A DNA stretch of 33,055 nucleotides from Deltaproteobacteria bacterium (GCA_021819735.1 JAKAFO010000014.1:1-33055), one strand, 5' to 3'; shown: positions 15,955 through 25,366, numbered from the stretch's first letter. The notes: a model not told the origin generated them from the letters alone. Program-made: numbers and translations.

Positions 15955-17166
15955 CTAACGCTTAATATTGATTAGTTCCGCCAGCACTTCGTCACTGGTG
16001 GTGATCACCTTGGAGTTGGCCTGGAAAGCACGCTGGGTGGTAATCAGGGCGACGAACTCCTGGGCCAGATCCACGTTGGACATCTCCAGGCTGCTGGGGG
16101 CGATGGCGCCCACGCCGGCCGTATTGGGAACGGTGATGACCGGCTGACCGGAGGCCAGCGAGGAGGTGAACAGGTTGCTGCCCTGCTTGGCCAATCCGGC
16201 GTAGCTGGCGAAATCGGCTACGGCGATCTGTGCAAAGGGGCTCATGGTGCCGTTGGAGTACAGGGCCGTGAAGATACCATCCTCGTCCACCGAAATACCC
16301 TGGAGCATGCCGCTGGGATAGCCGTCCTGGGTTTGGGAGGTCTTGACCGAAGTGCCCGCATAGCCCGTGACCGAGCCGTCGCTGGCACCTGCGGCATCCC
16401 GCAGCGTCCAGGTTATGGCAAGATCGTTGCCGTCCAGACCCGTGACCGCAATGGCCGGGTTGGCGGCCGGCAAGACCAGCGCGCCAGTGGCATCGAAGGT
16501 GATGGTGGCGGGGGCAGCCATAGCGGGTGTGGCGGCGCCCACGGAAGGCGATATATACCACTCCCAGGCGCCGGGACCGGTGTTTTCGAAGTTGAAATTG
16601 AGTTCCACGGAGTTGCCCAGGGAGTCGAAAACCGAAATGGTTGTATCGTACGTGTCGCCGATGGCGGCACCGGAATCGAGGTTTACCCCCATGGTCAGAT
16701 CGGTCGTGGCCGACGGCGTGCTGATACCGTTGGGCAGGGTGACGGTATTTAAGGCGCCCACGTTTCCATTGGCATCGATGGCGTACCCTTGGACCTGCAG
16801 CCCATCGGCGTTGACCAACTGGTTATCGGCATCGAACTCGAACTGACCTGCACGGGTATAAAACTGACCATCGTTGGCCGGGTCGCGCACGATGAACATG
16901 CCCTGGCCGTTGATCGCCAGGTCGGTGACTGTGTTGGTGGTCTCCATGGTGCCGGCGTTCCAGTTGGCCGCTGTGCCGCTCATCATGACGCCACGGCCGA
17001 TCTGCATGCGGCTCTGGCCCAAGGTGGCGTTGAATACGTTGGCGAACTCCACCCGGGAAGTCTTGAAGCCGGTGGTGTTGACGTTGGCGATGTTGTCGCC
17101 GATGACGGCCATGGCGCTGGTTTGCGATTTCAAGCCGGAAATTCCTGAATATAAAGATCCGATCAT
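15955..17166 (-). CDS. flgE: FlgE, hook protein
   Basis: This 403-residue protein opens with MIGSLYSGISGLKSQTSAMA and GDNIANVNTTGFKTSRVEFA and ends with SSLEMSNVDLAQEFVALITT followed by QRAFQANSKVITTSDEVLAE, the paired helices of hook and rod proteins. It has the family core (TVTDLAINGQGMFIVRD) and a central hook domain (residues about 145-300) rich in Gly, Ala, Thr and Asp. FlgE polymerises into the universal joint. The length is normal for a short-type hook protein. The ATG follows AAAAGGGGG. It is the last gene of its operon, 117 nt after flgD, and is followed by a large hairpin. Confidence 0.96.
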   Translation of the reverse strand: MIGSLYSGISGLKSQTSAMAVIGDNIANVNTTGFKTSRVEFANVFNATLGQSRMQIGRGVMMSGTAANWNAGTMETTNTVTDLAINGQGMFIVRDPANDGQFYTRAGQFEFDADNQLVNADGLQVQGYAIDANGNVGALNTVTLPNGISTPSATTDLTMGVNLDSGAAIGDTYDTTISVFDSLGNSVELNFNFENTGPGAWEWYISPSVGAATPAMAAPATITFDATGALVLPAANPAIAVTGLDGNDLAITWTLRDAAGASDGSVTGYAGTSVKTSQTQDGYPSGMLQGISVDEDGIFTALYSNGTMSPFAQIAVADFASYAGLAKQGSNLFTSSLASGQPVITVPNTAGVGAIAPSSLEMSNVDLAQEFVALITTQRAFQANSKVITTSDEVLAELINIKR

Positions 17167-17283
17167 GGTGTTGCCCCCTTTTCGAGATGCGTTTGCTTTT
17201 TACGCCTTCACAGTATTTGTATTATCCGAACAATTATATGCCAAATGGATGCAATCCTTAATGTTCCACTTAAATATTTTTTA

Positions 17284-17955
17284 TTATTCTTCCGTTGTCA
17301 GCACGTTCACCACATTGCCCATGGCGATCTCCCGGTTGCCGCATTGCAGGTAAGCGACCCCGTTCTGGAAATGGACCCCGGTGACTTCGCCGGTCATGTA
17401 CTGGGTGGACGGTACGGTGTTACCCAATTCGTCGATGGCCTCTACCTGGAAGCTATAGGCACCGTCCGGCACTTGGCCGCCCAGGTAGTCCGTGCCATCC
17501 CAGGGGACGCTGTTTTGCCCGGTCGCCAGCGCACCGGTTTCGATCTGGCGAATGAAGTTGCCCTGTTGATCGTAAATGCGCAGGTAACTGCCCACGGCAT
17601 CCTCCTCGATGGAGAATTGCAGGTCCTGGCTCTGGCCGCCGCTCACGTCGATGGTGTCGCCGATGGCGGTAATGGTTTTGCCGATGAAGCCGACGGCCTG
17701 GCTGTTGGTCAGCACCGACTGGGAGGTGCCGATGCCCCCCAGGCTGGTATTGATGTTCTGCAATTGCTCCAGGGAGCTGAATTGCGCCAGTTGAGCGGTG
17801 AAGTCGGTGCTCTCCATGGGGTTCATGGGGTCCTGGGACTGCAACTGGGCCACCAGCAGCCGCAGAAAGTCATCCTTGCCCATGATATCGTTCTTCGCCG
17901 TCGATGTGGTTTGCGTGGCCTTGGATGCCACCTGATCCAATCCGTATACTGCCAT
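17284..17955 (-). CDS. flgD: FlgD, hook cap protein
   Basis: This 223-residue scaffold for hook assembly has the conserved N-terminal export region IMGKDDFLRLLVAQLQSQDP, MNPMESTDFTAQLAQFSSLE and QLQNINTSL. A FlgD Ig-like/tudor C-terminal part follows (IYDQQGNFIRQIETGALATG, VPDGAYSFQVEAID). FlgD caps the growing hook and is discarded when the filament junction forms. It lies 25 nt after fliK and before flgE, the usual order in polar flagellates. Confidence 0.95.
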   Translation of the reverse strand: MAVYGLDQVASKATQTTSTAKNDIMGKDDFLRLLVAQLQSQDPMNPMESTDFTAQLAQFSSLEQLQNINTSLGGIGTSQSVLTNSQAVGFIGKTITAIGDTIDVSGGQSQDLQFSIEEDAVGSYLRIYDQQGNFIRQIETGALATGQNSVPWDGTDYLGGQVPDGAYSFQVEAIDELGNTVPSTQYMTGEVTGVHFQNGVAYLQCGNREIAMGNVVNVLTTEE

Positions 17956-17980
17956 ATAATGCTCCCGTCAGCGCTGAGGT

Positions 17981-19525
17981 TTAAGCGAAGAAATCCACCG
18001 AACTCTTCTCGCCATAAGAGCGGGCGGTCCCAGTGGCGCCCTCCATGGCCTCGGCCTCCTCGCTATCCGCGAATAAACCGTTGCGTCCGCTCCCCGAGCG
18101 ATAGCCGCGATCCTGGGCCTGGCGAAAAGCAGTCTGCTGCTGTCCGTTGCGCCAGGCATCGTTGTCCTGGGAGACGAACACGTCAAACTTTTGAATTTGC
18201 AGACCATGCTGCTGCAATTCGTTTTTGAGCACATGCAGGTTCTGTTCGATGATGCCTTTGACCGCCTGGTTTTCGGCCGTCATGCGCACGGTGACCTGCT
18301 GGTTTTCGGACACCACCTCCATGTGCAGGTTTCCCAGGAACTCGGGCTTGAGCTTGATCTGCATGGAAGTGTTGCGACCGTCGTTGCGCAAGGTCATGCG
18401 CTGGACGATCTGCCGGATAACGTCGGTCTGCATCTCTTTGGGAGCGGCCGGGGTTTCGGCGGTCTCCTTAAGGTGCTGCACCGGGCGCGTTTCGTTCAAA
18501 CGGGATTCGATGCCCTGCACCGGTTCACCCGAGGCGGGTACGTTCTGGGGTGTGCCCGGAGTGACTGCGGCTTCAGTTTGGGCCGGAACGCGTCCGTCGG
18601 CCACGGGCTTCTCCTCTTTTTGAATCGGCCGCTGCTCGCTCAACGCTTTGTCCAGGGAGGCGGCCATGTCCACGGGCTTATCGGCTACGGCGGACTTCGC
18701 GGCCGCATGGGCCACCGCCGCCGAAGCTGCTTTGGTGGCTGCGACGTTGCGCTTGGCGGCCTTTTTCTCAACCACGGCAGCAAAGGATTCTTTCCCCTCC
18801 GTGGCCGCTTGGTTCTGAAGCGCATTGAGATCGATGGGGGTCTTGGCCGACACCGGCTCCATTGGTTGAGGCTGGGGGTTCTTGTTTTTGTCGGTCAGGT
18901 CCGTCATGGGATTGAGCGCCGGCTCGTCCGCAGGCTTGGTTTCTTGCCCGCGACCGGTCAATGCCCGGGCCAATTCGGCGGAGAGATCATTATTGGGTGT
19001 CTGCTTCGGCAGCCCTTCGCCATCGGTCTGAACCGATGCGAAGTAGGACGCCATTTCCTTTTGCATCTCCCCGGCCGCTGCCGGCTTTTCCTGGGGCACG
19101 AGGTTTTCGCCCGCCAGCGGGATTGTTGTTTGCGGCAGGACCTCGGCCTCCGGCTGGGCGGTGTTTTCCTGGGGCTGCATCTGCTGGATTTTCAGTTGCA
19201 GCATGGAGGCGGCGGCCTTATTGGCCTGAGAGTCGACTTGCAGCAATTTGAGCATGCCGCCGTTGGCGCCGGCAGCCTGGGTCAAATCCAGCAGCGGAAC
19301 CCACTCCTTGCTCTGGCCTTCGACGCAGACCCGGTCGAGTTGGGCCAGGGACTGGCGCAACTGATCGGCCGGCAGGCTCATCAGGGCCGCCATGATGTCG
19401 GCGAATCCGTTGCCATCCACCGATCCGTTGGCATCGCCTCCGGCGGGCATCTTGACGGCCACTTTCTGGACCCCCTGACCGACTCCCTTGGGCAGTACTT
19501 CGAAAAACTTCATTTGACATTGCAT
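17981..19525 (-). CDS. fliK: FliK, hook-length control protein
   Basis: This 514-residue protein has a long, poorly conserved, Ala/Pro/Gln/Glu-rich ruler region and a compact C-terminal domain from about residue 370 (IRQIVQRMTLRNDGRNTSMQ, IKLKPEFLGNLHMEVVSENQ, VKGIIEQNLHVLKNELQQHG), the Flg_hook substrate-switch domain that acts on FlhB. The ruler part should be largely unfolded during export and measures the hook. Its position between fliJ and flgD is standard. The ATG at 19525 has GAGGA 8 nt upstream; a second ATG at 19513 is possible. FliK length varies greatly among species, so its size is not diagnostic. Confidence 0.93.
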   Translation of the reverse strand: MQCQMKFFEVLPKGVGQGVQKVAVKMPAGGDANGSVDGNGFADIMAALMSLPADQLRQSLAQLDRVCVEGQSKEWVPLLDLTQAAGANGGMLKLLQVDSQANKAAASMLQLKIQQMQPQENTAQPEAEVLPQTTIPLAGENLVPQEKPAAAGEMQKEMASYFASVQTDGEGLPKQTPNNDLSAELARALTGRGQETKPADEPALNPMTDLTDKNKNPQPQPMEPVSAKTPIDLNALQNQAATEGKESFAAVVEKKAAKRNVAATKAASAAVAHAAAKSAVADKPVDMAASLDKALSEQRPIQKEEKPVADGRVPAQTEAAVTPGTPQNVPASGEPVQGIESRLNETRPVQHLKETAETPAAPKEMQTDVIRQIVQRMTLRNDGRNTSMQIKLKPEFLGNLHMEVVSENQQVTVRMTAENQAVKGIIEQNLHVLKNELQQHGLQIQKFDVFVSQDNDAWRNGQQQTAFRQAQDRGYRSGSGRNGLFADSEEAEAMEGATGTARSYGEKSSVDFFA

Positions 19526-19537
19526 CGTCGTTTTCCT

Positions 19538-19984
19538 CTATTCCTCTTTACGAACGAATCGTTGAATCGCCATCTCGTTGATGAACTTCCGTTCCTGGCT
19601 ATCGAGCTCGGCCATGAAGGCCTGCTCGCCCTTTTCCTTGAGCCGGTCCAGGGCCTTGCGCCGCTTCATGGCATCCAGCAACGCATTGCGCGCCTTCTCA
19701 CAGGCTTTTTCGGCTCCCTGGACCTGCTGGTGGCGCACGAGGATCTCGCCGGACAAGCGCTGTAGGTAACTGCGATACATCGCGGCTTGGGAGGCCAAGG
19801 CTTCGCCGCTTTGAGAACTTTTGCGGAATTCATGCTCGGTTTTCTGGCGCAGGGCCATATGCGCTTTCAACAGCTCCTGGGCTTGTTCCACGACCCGTTG
19901 GGCGTCCGCCAGCTCCTTTTGAAGCCGATCCTCTTCAAATTGGCGGTAGCGGCGCAGGGCTTCGAGTTTGAATTCATACGGCAT
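19538..19984 (-). CDS. fliJ: FliJ, export ATPase stalk/chaperone-escort protein
   Basis: From the ATG at 19984 this is a 148-residue, almost entirely helical, charged coiled-coil protein (YEFKLEALRRYRQFEEDRLQ, ALDRLKEKGEQAFMAELDSQ, FINEMAIQRFV) with the FliJ pattern. FliJ inserts into the centre of the FliI hexamer, like the gamma stalk of F1-ATPase, and contacts FlhA. It lies 6 nt after the fliHI stop, and the AGG inside the end of that gene supplies the ribosome site. A TTG at 19990 would add two residues and is less likely. Confidence 0.93.
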   Translation of the reverse strand: MPYEFKLEALRRYRQFEEDRLQKELADAQRVVEQAQELLKAHMALRQKTEHEFRKSSQSGEALASQAAMYRSYLQRLSGEILVRHQQVQGAEKACEKARNALLDAMKRRKALDRLKEKGEQAFMAELDSQERKFINEMAIQRFVRKEE

Positions 19985-19990
19985 CGGCAA

Positions 19991-21961
19991 TTACCTGCTG
20001 TTCATGATCTTTTCCAACTGGAGCAAGCTCTCTTCAAACGTCACATGTTCGTCGATGTTCTGACGCAGATACCCATTGATCTGATCGATCTTGGCCATGG
20101 CGCGGTCGATGGCCGGATTGCTGCCCGCCACATAGGCCCCGATGTTGATCAGGTCTTCGGCCTTGCGGTAGGTGGCCAGCATTTCTTTGAGCCGCCCGGC
20201 GTTGTGCTTGTGTTGCAGCGCGGCGATATCTTCCATGACCCGGCTGATGCTGCGCAGCACGTCGATGGCCGGATAGTGATTCTGATGGGCCAGGTCGCGG
20301 CTCAGGACGATGTGGCCGTCCAGGATCGAGCGCGCGGCGTCGGCGATGGGCTCGTTCATGTCGTCGCCCTCCACCAGCACGGTGTAAAGCCCGGTGATCG
20401 AACCGGCATGATCCGAAGTGCCGGCCCGTTCCAGGATCTTGGGCAGCAGCGTGAAGACCGAGGGCGTGTAGCCTTTGGTGGTGGGCGGCTCGCCCAGGGC
20501 CAGACCGATTTCGCGCTGGGCCATGGCAAAGCGGGTCAAAGAGTCCATCATCAGGTTGACGGTCATGCCCTGGTCGCGGAAGTACTCGGCGATGGCCGTG
20601 GCCACGAAAGCGCCCCGCACCCGCACCAGGGGCAGATGGTCGGAGGTGGCCACCACGACCACCGATTTTTTGAGCCCCTCTTCTCCCAGTTCCTTTTCGA
20701 TGAAGTCGTTCAATTCCCGACCGCGCTCGCCGATCAAACCGATGACGTTGACATGGGCGTTGCTCTTGCGGGCGATCATGCCCATGAGCACGCTTTTGCC
20801 CACGCCCGATCCGGCGAAGATGCCCATGCGCTGACCGCAACCGACGCTTAGCAAGCCGTTGATGGCCCGAATGCCCAGGTCCAGCGGCGTGCGGATGCGC
20901 TGGCGCAGCAAGGGATTGATGGGTTTGGCGTAGATCGGATACTCCCGGTCGGTCTCCAGCGGCCCGCGGCCGTCGATGGGATTGCCCAGACCGTCAATGA
21001 TCCGCCCGAGCAGCTTGTCGCCCACGGCCACGCTGGCTTTCTCCTGGCGGGCCACGACCTTGCTGCCCGGGCCGATGGTGCGGATATCCTCCAGCGGCAT
21101 CATCAACACCGTGCGGTCGCGAAATCCCAATACTTCCGCCGTCACCGGCCGGTCCTGCTCATTGCCGTGGATGTCGCAAATGGTTCCCAATTGAACCATG
21201 GGGCCGTTGGCTTCGACCACCAGGCCCACTACCTTGGCGACGTGGCCGTAGGTTTTAACGGGCGCCACGTTCTTGATGCGCTGGCTGTAATGGTCCAGTT
21301 CCAAGGCAGCCCCCTCGGAACGGTGCACGGCGGCTTTGGACTCGGTGAGGGCCGCGGCCAGGCTGGCGGCAATGACGGCCAGTTGTTGATCGATACGGGC
21401 GTCGATGACGCCGAACTCGGTCTCGATCAGACAGCCTCCCCTGGCAAGACCTTGATCGGCCGCAATCTGGATCTGCTCCCGGTCGGCGTCGTTGGTAAAT
21501 TTCGTCTTTAAAAGCGTGCGCAGGGTTTCGCAGTCGGCCGGGTGGGCCTTGACCTTGACGCGGCCTTGACCAGCGGCCATCTCCACAGCTTTGGCGGTGA
21601 TGGCGTCGGCCAGCTCCGGCCGCTGATTGAGCTCGTAATGCACGATCTCCCGGGCGATGGCCAGGGAAATGCGCACGGTATCTTCCTCGCACAAGGCGCG
21701 CATCTTGGTTTGATGGGCTTGCAGCGACGCCTTGGCCTGGGAGAGCAACCCGCTCATGGGCATCAGTTTGGCTTTTTCCGCGCCCAGGCACTCGTCCCGT
21801 CCTTTGGCGAAGGCCTCTTCGTAGGCCTGGCATTCGATCCGCGCGAGCTTTTGCTCCAGGGTGTCGTTCGACTCTCGGGAGTCGGCGCCCCCCTCGCCTT
21901 TCGGATCGGCGTTGGCGTTGAATCGCGGAAAACAATAGGTGTTGTAATCTTTGGTCGTCAT
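19991..21961 (-). CDS. fliHI: FliH-FliI fusion, flagellar export ATPase with its regulator on one chain
   Basis: One uninterrupted 656-codon frame carries two proteins that are normally separate. Residues 35-207 are FliH-like: a coiled coil (QKLARIECQAYEEAFAKGRD), then ISLAIAREIVHYELNQRPEL and the signature ARGGCLIETEFGVIDARID. Residues from about 222 to 656 are a complete FliI ATPase with Walker A AGSGVGKS (383-390), Walker B LMMDSLTRF (470-478) and EGDDMNEPIADAARSILDGH. FliI hydrolyses ATP at the export gate; FliH normally binds it as a dimer and tethers it to FliN. The start overlaps the fliG stop by one base (TAATG). A second FliH-like gene is at 27510-28217. The fusion could be real or caused by a single-base error at the junction (about 21310-21350, which includes a GGGGG run). 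Confidence 0.93.
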   Translation of the reverse strand: MTTKDYNTYCFPRFNANADPKGEGGADSRESNDTLEQKLARIECQAYEEAFAKGRDECLGAEKAKLMPMSGLLSQAKASLQAHQTKMRALCEEDTVRISLAIAREIVHYELNQRPELADAITAKAVEMAAGQGRVKVKAHPADCETLRTLLKTKFTNDADREQIQIAADQGLARGGCLIETEFGVIDARIDQQLAVIAASLAAALTESKAAVHRSEGAALELDHYSQRIKNVAPVKTYGHVAKVVGLVVEANGPMVQLGTICDIHGNEQDRPVTAEVLGFRDRTVLMMPLEDIRTIGPGSKVVARQEKASVAVGDKLLGRIIDGLGNPIDGRGPLETDREYPIYAKPINPLLRQRIRTPLDLGIRAINGLLSVGCGQRMGIFAGSGVGKSVLMGMIARKSNAHVNVIGLIGERGRELNDFIEKELGEEGLKKSVVVVATSDHLPLVRVRGAFVATAIAEYFRDQGMTVNLMMDSLTRFAMAQREIGLALGEPPTTKGYTPSVFTLLPKILERAGTSDHAGSITGLYTVLVEGDDMNEPIADAARSILDGHIVLSRDLAHQNHYPAIDVLRSISRVMEDIAALQHKHNAGRLKEMLATYRKAEDLINIGAYVAGSNPAIDRAMAKIDQINGYLRQNIDEHVTFEESLLQLEKIMNSR

Positions 21962-22935
21962 TAGCCCACAAACTCTTCCCCGCCACGGCCGGTGATGATC
22001 AGTTCGCCTTTGCGTTCCATATCCTGGATGATGCGCGTGATTTTCTGCTGGGCGTCGGTCACGTCCTTCATGCGCACGGCACCGCTGACTTCCATCTCTT
22101 CTTTCAGAATCTCCGCCGCGCGCTGGGACATATTGCGGAAGATCTTCTGCTTGACTTCGTCGGAGGCGGCCTTCAGGGCCACGGCCAGTTCCTGGGACTC
22201 GACGCTGCGCAGCACTTTCTGCAAGCCCTTGTCGTCCACCAGAACGACATCCTCGAAAACGAACATCATCTGCTTAATCTCTTCAGCCAGGTCCGCATCG
22301 GTCTCTTCGATCTGGTCGATGATCTGCTCGACGATGGTTCCGTCGATCTGGTTGAGCAGCTCGGCCAGGCGCCCGACGCCGCCGGCTTCCTGGGTGGAGA
22401 CGCGATCCTTGTTTTTCAGGATCTCTTCGAAAACCTTATCCACTTCCTTGACCATGCCGGCCAGAACCTTGTTGAGGTTGGCGATGCGCAGGGCCACATC
22501 GGCCATAACCTGCTCGGGCAGTCGCCCGAGAATCTCGCTGGCCACGCTGGGTTCCAAATGGACGAGGATCAGGGCGATGGTCTGGGGGTGCTCGTCTTTG
22601 ATCAGTTGGATGAGCTGATTGGGCTCCATGTCCTGCACGGCCTCGAGCGTGGATTTGGGAGGGGCTTTTTTCGCGTCCTTCCCCGCTTCGCTCTCGGCAG
22701 GTGCGGCCTGGCCCTGATTGGCGATTTGCAGGGGAAGACCCGAGGTTTCGATAAATTCGAGCGCCACGCGGTCCACCAGGCTGGGAGGCAGCGCGGGGAG
22801 CCTGGATTGAAGCCGAACCACCAACTCGCGCTCATCGTCCGATAAACGATTGAGAATGGCGCGCGCCGCATCGGGACCCACGGCTCGGGTCAGAATCGCT
22901 ACTTTTACGGAACCGGTTAGTTCTTTTGCATCCAT
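21961..22935 (-). CDS. fliG: FliG, rotor torque protein
   Basis: This 324-residue protein has an N-terminal FliF-binding domain (residues 1-70), an Ala/Lys-rich linker (about 76-93), the middle domain with the invariant DEHPQTIALILVHLEPSVAS and LNQIDGTIVEQIIDQIEETD, and the C-terminal torque domain (MMFVFEDVVLVDDKGLQKVL, VLRSVESQELAVALKAASDE, KIFRNMSQRAAEILKEEMEV) with the charged helix that meets MotA. It begins 36 nt after fliF, and its stop overlaps the start of the fliHI gene as TAATG, so the two are probably translationally coupled. Confidence 0.97.
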   Translation of the reverse strand: MDAKELTGSVKVAILTRAVGPDAARAILNRLSDDERELVVRLQSRLPALPPSLVDRVALEFIETSGLPLQIANQGQAAPAESEAGKDAKKAPPKSTLEAVQDMEPNQLIQLIKDEHPQTIALILVHLEPSVASEILGRLPEQVMADVALRIANLNKVLAGMVKEVDKVFEEILKNKDRVSTQEAGGVGRLAELLNQIDGTIVEQIIDQIEETDADLAEEIKQMMFVFEDVVLVDDKGLQKVLRSVESQELAVALKAASDEVKQKIFRNMSQRAAEILKEEMEVSGAVRMKDVTDAQQKITRIIQDMERKGELIITGRGGEEFVG

Positions 22936-22971
22936 TTTCGCGTCGTTTTCATGCCTGCTTCAGTTCGAATC

Positions 22972-24579
22972 CTAGGTTTCTTTCAGCCACTGCTGCATCA
23001 ACTTGCTGGAGTCATCCTGGTTGCTCGCGATGAGCTGGGCCGCCTGCTTGACGTAATTGGCCCCCGCTCCTTGAGCGACATACTGCTTTTCGATTTCGGA
23101 GAGCGTCCGCGGCAGGTGCTCCAACAGCTCGACGTCTTCCCAGGCCGTATCGGTCAGCCAGCGGATCAGCGGCTGGATCACGAAGCGGAAGGCGAACAGC
23201 ACGAACAGGGCCACGGCCAGGTATTTGAAAATGGCGCCGTATCCCCGCAGTGAATCCAGCCAGGCGAAGCGATCGCTCTGCGCTTCGGCCGCTAGCGGGG
23301 TGGCGCTGAAGGCGATATTGGCCACTTCGACTTTGTCGCCCCGGGTTTCGTCGAAATTGATGGCCCTCTTGACGATGCTTTCCAGCTTGGCCATCTCTTC
23401 GGTGCTACGGGGCACATACTCGGTTTCCTGGCGTTGCTCATCGCCTTCGCCCACGGTCTTGGTCTGGTAGGTGCCATCCACGATGACTGCCACCGAAAGC
23501 CGTTCCAGGCCGCCCACCGGCATGATTTTCCGGCTGGTGGTTTTGCCGATTTCATAGTTGCGCGTGGCGTCGTCTTTTTTGAAGCCCTTGCCCGGGTTGG
23601 ACTGGACGCCGGGGGCGCTCTGCGGTTGGGTGATGTTGCTGGCCAAACCCGGAATGCCCACGGGGCCGGCATCGGATTGGGACGAGGCTTCGCTGAGCAG
23701 TTGTTCGCTGCGCACCACATGGTTTTCCGGGAGGTAGAGTTCTTCGGTTTTTTCCTGCTGGACAAAGTCCAGGTCGCAGGCCACTCGCACGATGGCTTTG
23801 TTCTGCCCCAGGACCGATTCGAGCATGCTCAGGATCTGCTTTTCCAGGGAACTTTCCTTGCGCTGCTGGAATTCCAGATGGTCGGCGCTCAATTTGGAGG
23901 GCGTGGCCTTGTCCTTGAATCCGGCCAGCATCTTGCCTTTTTGATCCACGACGGTCACGTTGTCCGGCGACAGGCGCGGCACGCTGGATGAAACCAGATG
24001 CACGATGCCCTGGACCTGCTCGTCGCTCAGCCAGCGACCGGCGCGCATCTTCAGGCTGATGGAGGCCGAGGCCGGCTCCTGATCCTCGACGAAAAGCGAG
24101 CGCTGGGACATGACGATGTGCACCCGGGAACTTTCCACTTCGGAAAGGCCGTTGATGGTGCGGCTCAGTTCGCCTTGAAGCGCGCGCTGGTAATTGATGT
24201 TCTGCACAAACTCGGTCATGCCCAGCTTGGCGTTGTCGAATACTTCGAAGCCCGTGCCGCCCTTGGGCAACCCCTGGGCCGCCAGGTCCATGCGCACTTC
24301 ATAAAGATTCTCGCGGGGAATCTGAATGGTACCGCCATCGTGGGACAACTGGTATTCGATCTTCTTCTCGCGCAGGATGGCCACGACTTCACCGGCATCT
24401 TCGGGGCTCATGTTGCTGTAAAGCGGCGCCATATCGGCGCTGCCCGACCAACTGACGACCACGACGATGCCTGCGACGGTCATGGCGACCAATAAAAAAA
24501 GCGCCATCATTTTGCCGGCCGACATGGTCTGAATGATGGCCCTGAGCTGTTTGAGAATTTCAACAATCGAATTGGGCAT
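22972..24579 (-). CDS. fliF: FliF, MS-ring protein
   Basis: This 535-residue protein has an N-terminal membrane segment (residues 24-44, MMALFLLVAMTVAGIVVVVS). The ring-building motifs follow (YEVRMDLAAQGLPKGGTGFE, FQRALQGELSRTI-like region, SRVHIVMSQRSLFVEDQEPA), then a second membrane segment near residues 447-467 and a cytoplasmic C-terminal tail (WLTDTAWEDVELLEHLPRTL) that binds FliG. The MS ring nucleates the basal body and houses the export gate; FlhF is thought to guide it to the pole. The gene follows fliE by 38 nt. Confidence 0.96.
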   Translation of the reverse strand: MPNSIVEILKQLRAIIQTMSAGKMMALFLLVAMTVAGIVVVVSWSGSADMAPLYSNMSPEDAGEVVAILREKKIEYQLSHDGGTIQIPRENLYEVRMDLAAQGLPKGGTGFEVFDNAKLGMTEFVQNINYQRALQGELSRTINGLSEVESSRVHIVMSQRSLFVEDQEPASASISLKMRAGRWLSDEQVQGIVHLVSSSVPRLSPDNVTVVDQKGKMLAGFKDKATPSKLSADHLEFQQRKESSLEKQILSMLESVLGQNKAIVRVACDLDFVQQEKTEELYLPENHVVRSEQLLSEASSQSDAGPVGIPGLASNITQPQSAPGVQSNPGKGFKKDDATRNYEIGKTTSRKIMPVGGLERLSVAVIVDGTYQTKTVGEGDEQRQETEYVPRSTEEMAKLESIVKRAINFDETRGDKVEVANIAFSATPLAAEAQSDRFAWLDSLRGYGAIFKYLAVALFVLFAFRFVIQPLIRWLTDTAWEDVELLEHLPRTLSEIEKQYVAQGAGANYVKQAAQLIASNQDDSSKLMQQWLKET

Positions 24580-24617
24580 GGTCGTTTCTCTTATTCGGTT
24601 GAGGTGTTACTTGGAAA

Positions 24618-24923
24618 TCAGAACTGCATGCGTTTTACTTCGTCATAAGCCGCGATGACTTTGTTGCGCACTTCCATCACCAGGTCCAAGGCAATGCCGG
24701 CCTTTTGCATGGCGATCATGGTGCCGTGAATATCGTTGCTCTGGCCGGTAATCAGCTTTTGGGAGGCGGCGTCCGAGGAATCTTGCAACTGACTGACTTC
24801 CGCCAGGGAGCGCGCCAGCCACTGGCCAAAGGTACCCTCCTCGGCCTTGTCCGGCTTTTGGGGGCCTTTGACTTCTAATGAATTATTGATGGACCCGATG
24901 GGGGCGACATTGAGTTCCGTCAT
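24618..24923 (-). CDS. fliE: FliE, MS-ring/rod junction protein
   Basis: This 101-residue protein has the conserved C-terminal two-thirds of FliE: FGQWLARSLAEVSQLQDSSD, then LITGQSNDIHGTMIAMQKAG and IALDLVMEVRNKVIAAYDEV. FliE joins the rod to the MS ring and is the first export substrate. It lies 3 nt after flgC. The usual N-terminal variability is present. The ATG start gives the family length. Confidence 0.95.
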   Translation of the reverse strand: MTELNVAPIGSINNSLEVKGPQKPDKAEEGTFGQWLARSLAEVSQLQDSSDAASQKLITGQSNDIHGTMIAMQKAGIALDLVMEVRNKVIAAYDEVKRMQF

Positions 24924-24926
24924 GGG

Positions 24927-25364
24927 TTACCGTCCTATTTCCATGGCATCGGCGGCCATCTCTTTGGTGGACCGGATAGCCGTTACGTTGGCTTCATAGC
25001 TGCGGCTGGCCGAGATCATGTTCACCATCTCTTCCACCACATTGATATTGGGCAGCGTGACATAGCCCTCTTCGTCGGCATCCGGATGCCCCGGATCGAA
25101 CTTGGTGATGGGCGCGCGCAGGTCGTCCCGGATCTCGGTCACCTGGACCTCCACATTCTGGGGTTCCAGTTGCCTGGAGAGCGCCTCTTCGAAGCTTGGT
25201 TGCTGGGGGGTGGCCGCGAAAACGGCATCCTTGCGTTTATAGGGTCCGCCTTCCGCGGTGCGCGTGGTGTTGATGTTGGCCAGGTTGCTCGAGATCAGGT
25301 TCATGCGCAGGCGTTGGGCGCTCAAGCCGCTGGCGCTGGTGTTCAGGGCGTCAAGAAAACTCAT
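24927..25364 (-). CDS. flgC: FlgC, proximal rod protein
   Basis: This 145-residue rod protein begins MSFLDALNTSASGLSAQRLR and SSNLANINTTRTAEGGPYKR and ends VNVVEEMVNMISASRSYEAN-like sequence, the classic FlgC pattern. The middle contains FDPGHPDADEEGYVTLPNIN, a conserved FlgC stretch. It builds the proximal rod with FlgB and FlgF. AGGAG lies 6 nt before the ATG, and the gene is only 2 nt after flgB. Confidence 0.97.
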   Translation of the reverse strand: MSFLDALNTSASGLSAQRLRMNLISSNLANINTTRTAEGGPYKRKDAVFAATPQQPSFEEALSRQLEPQNVEVQVTEIRDDLRAPITKFDPGHPDADEEGYVTLPNINVVEEMVNMISASRSYEANVTAIRSTKEMAADAMEIGR

Positions 25365-25366
25365 GG

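Noticed and set aside
17225-17245. TGGCATATAATTG on the minus strand upstream of flgE as a possible sigma-54 or sigma-70 site
   Set aside because: The -12 GC is absent at the required distance, and only a poor TTAAGG -35 pairs with TATAAT. flgE is more simply read from the flgB operon.
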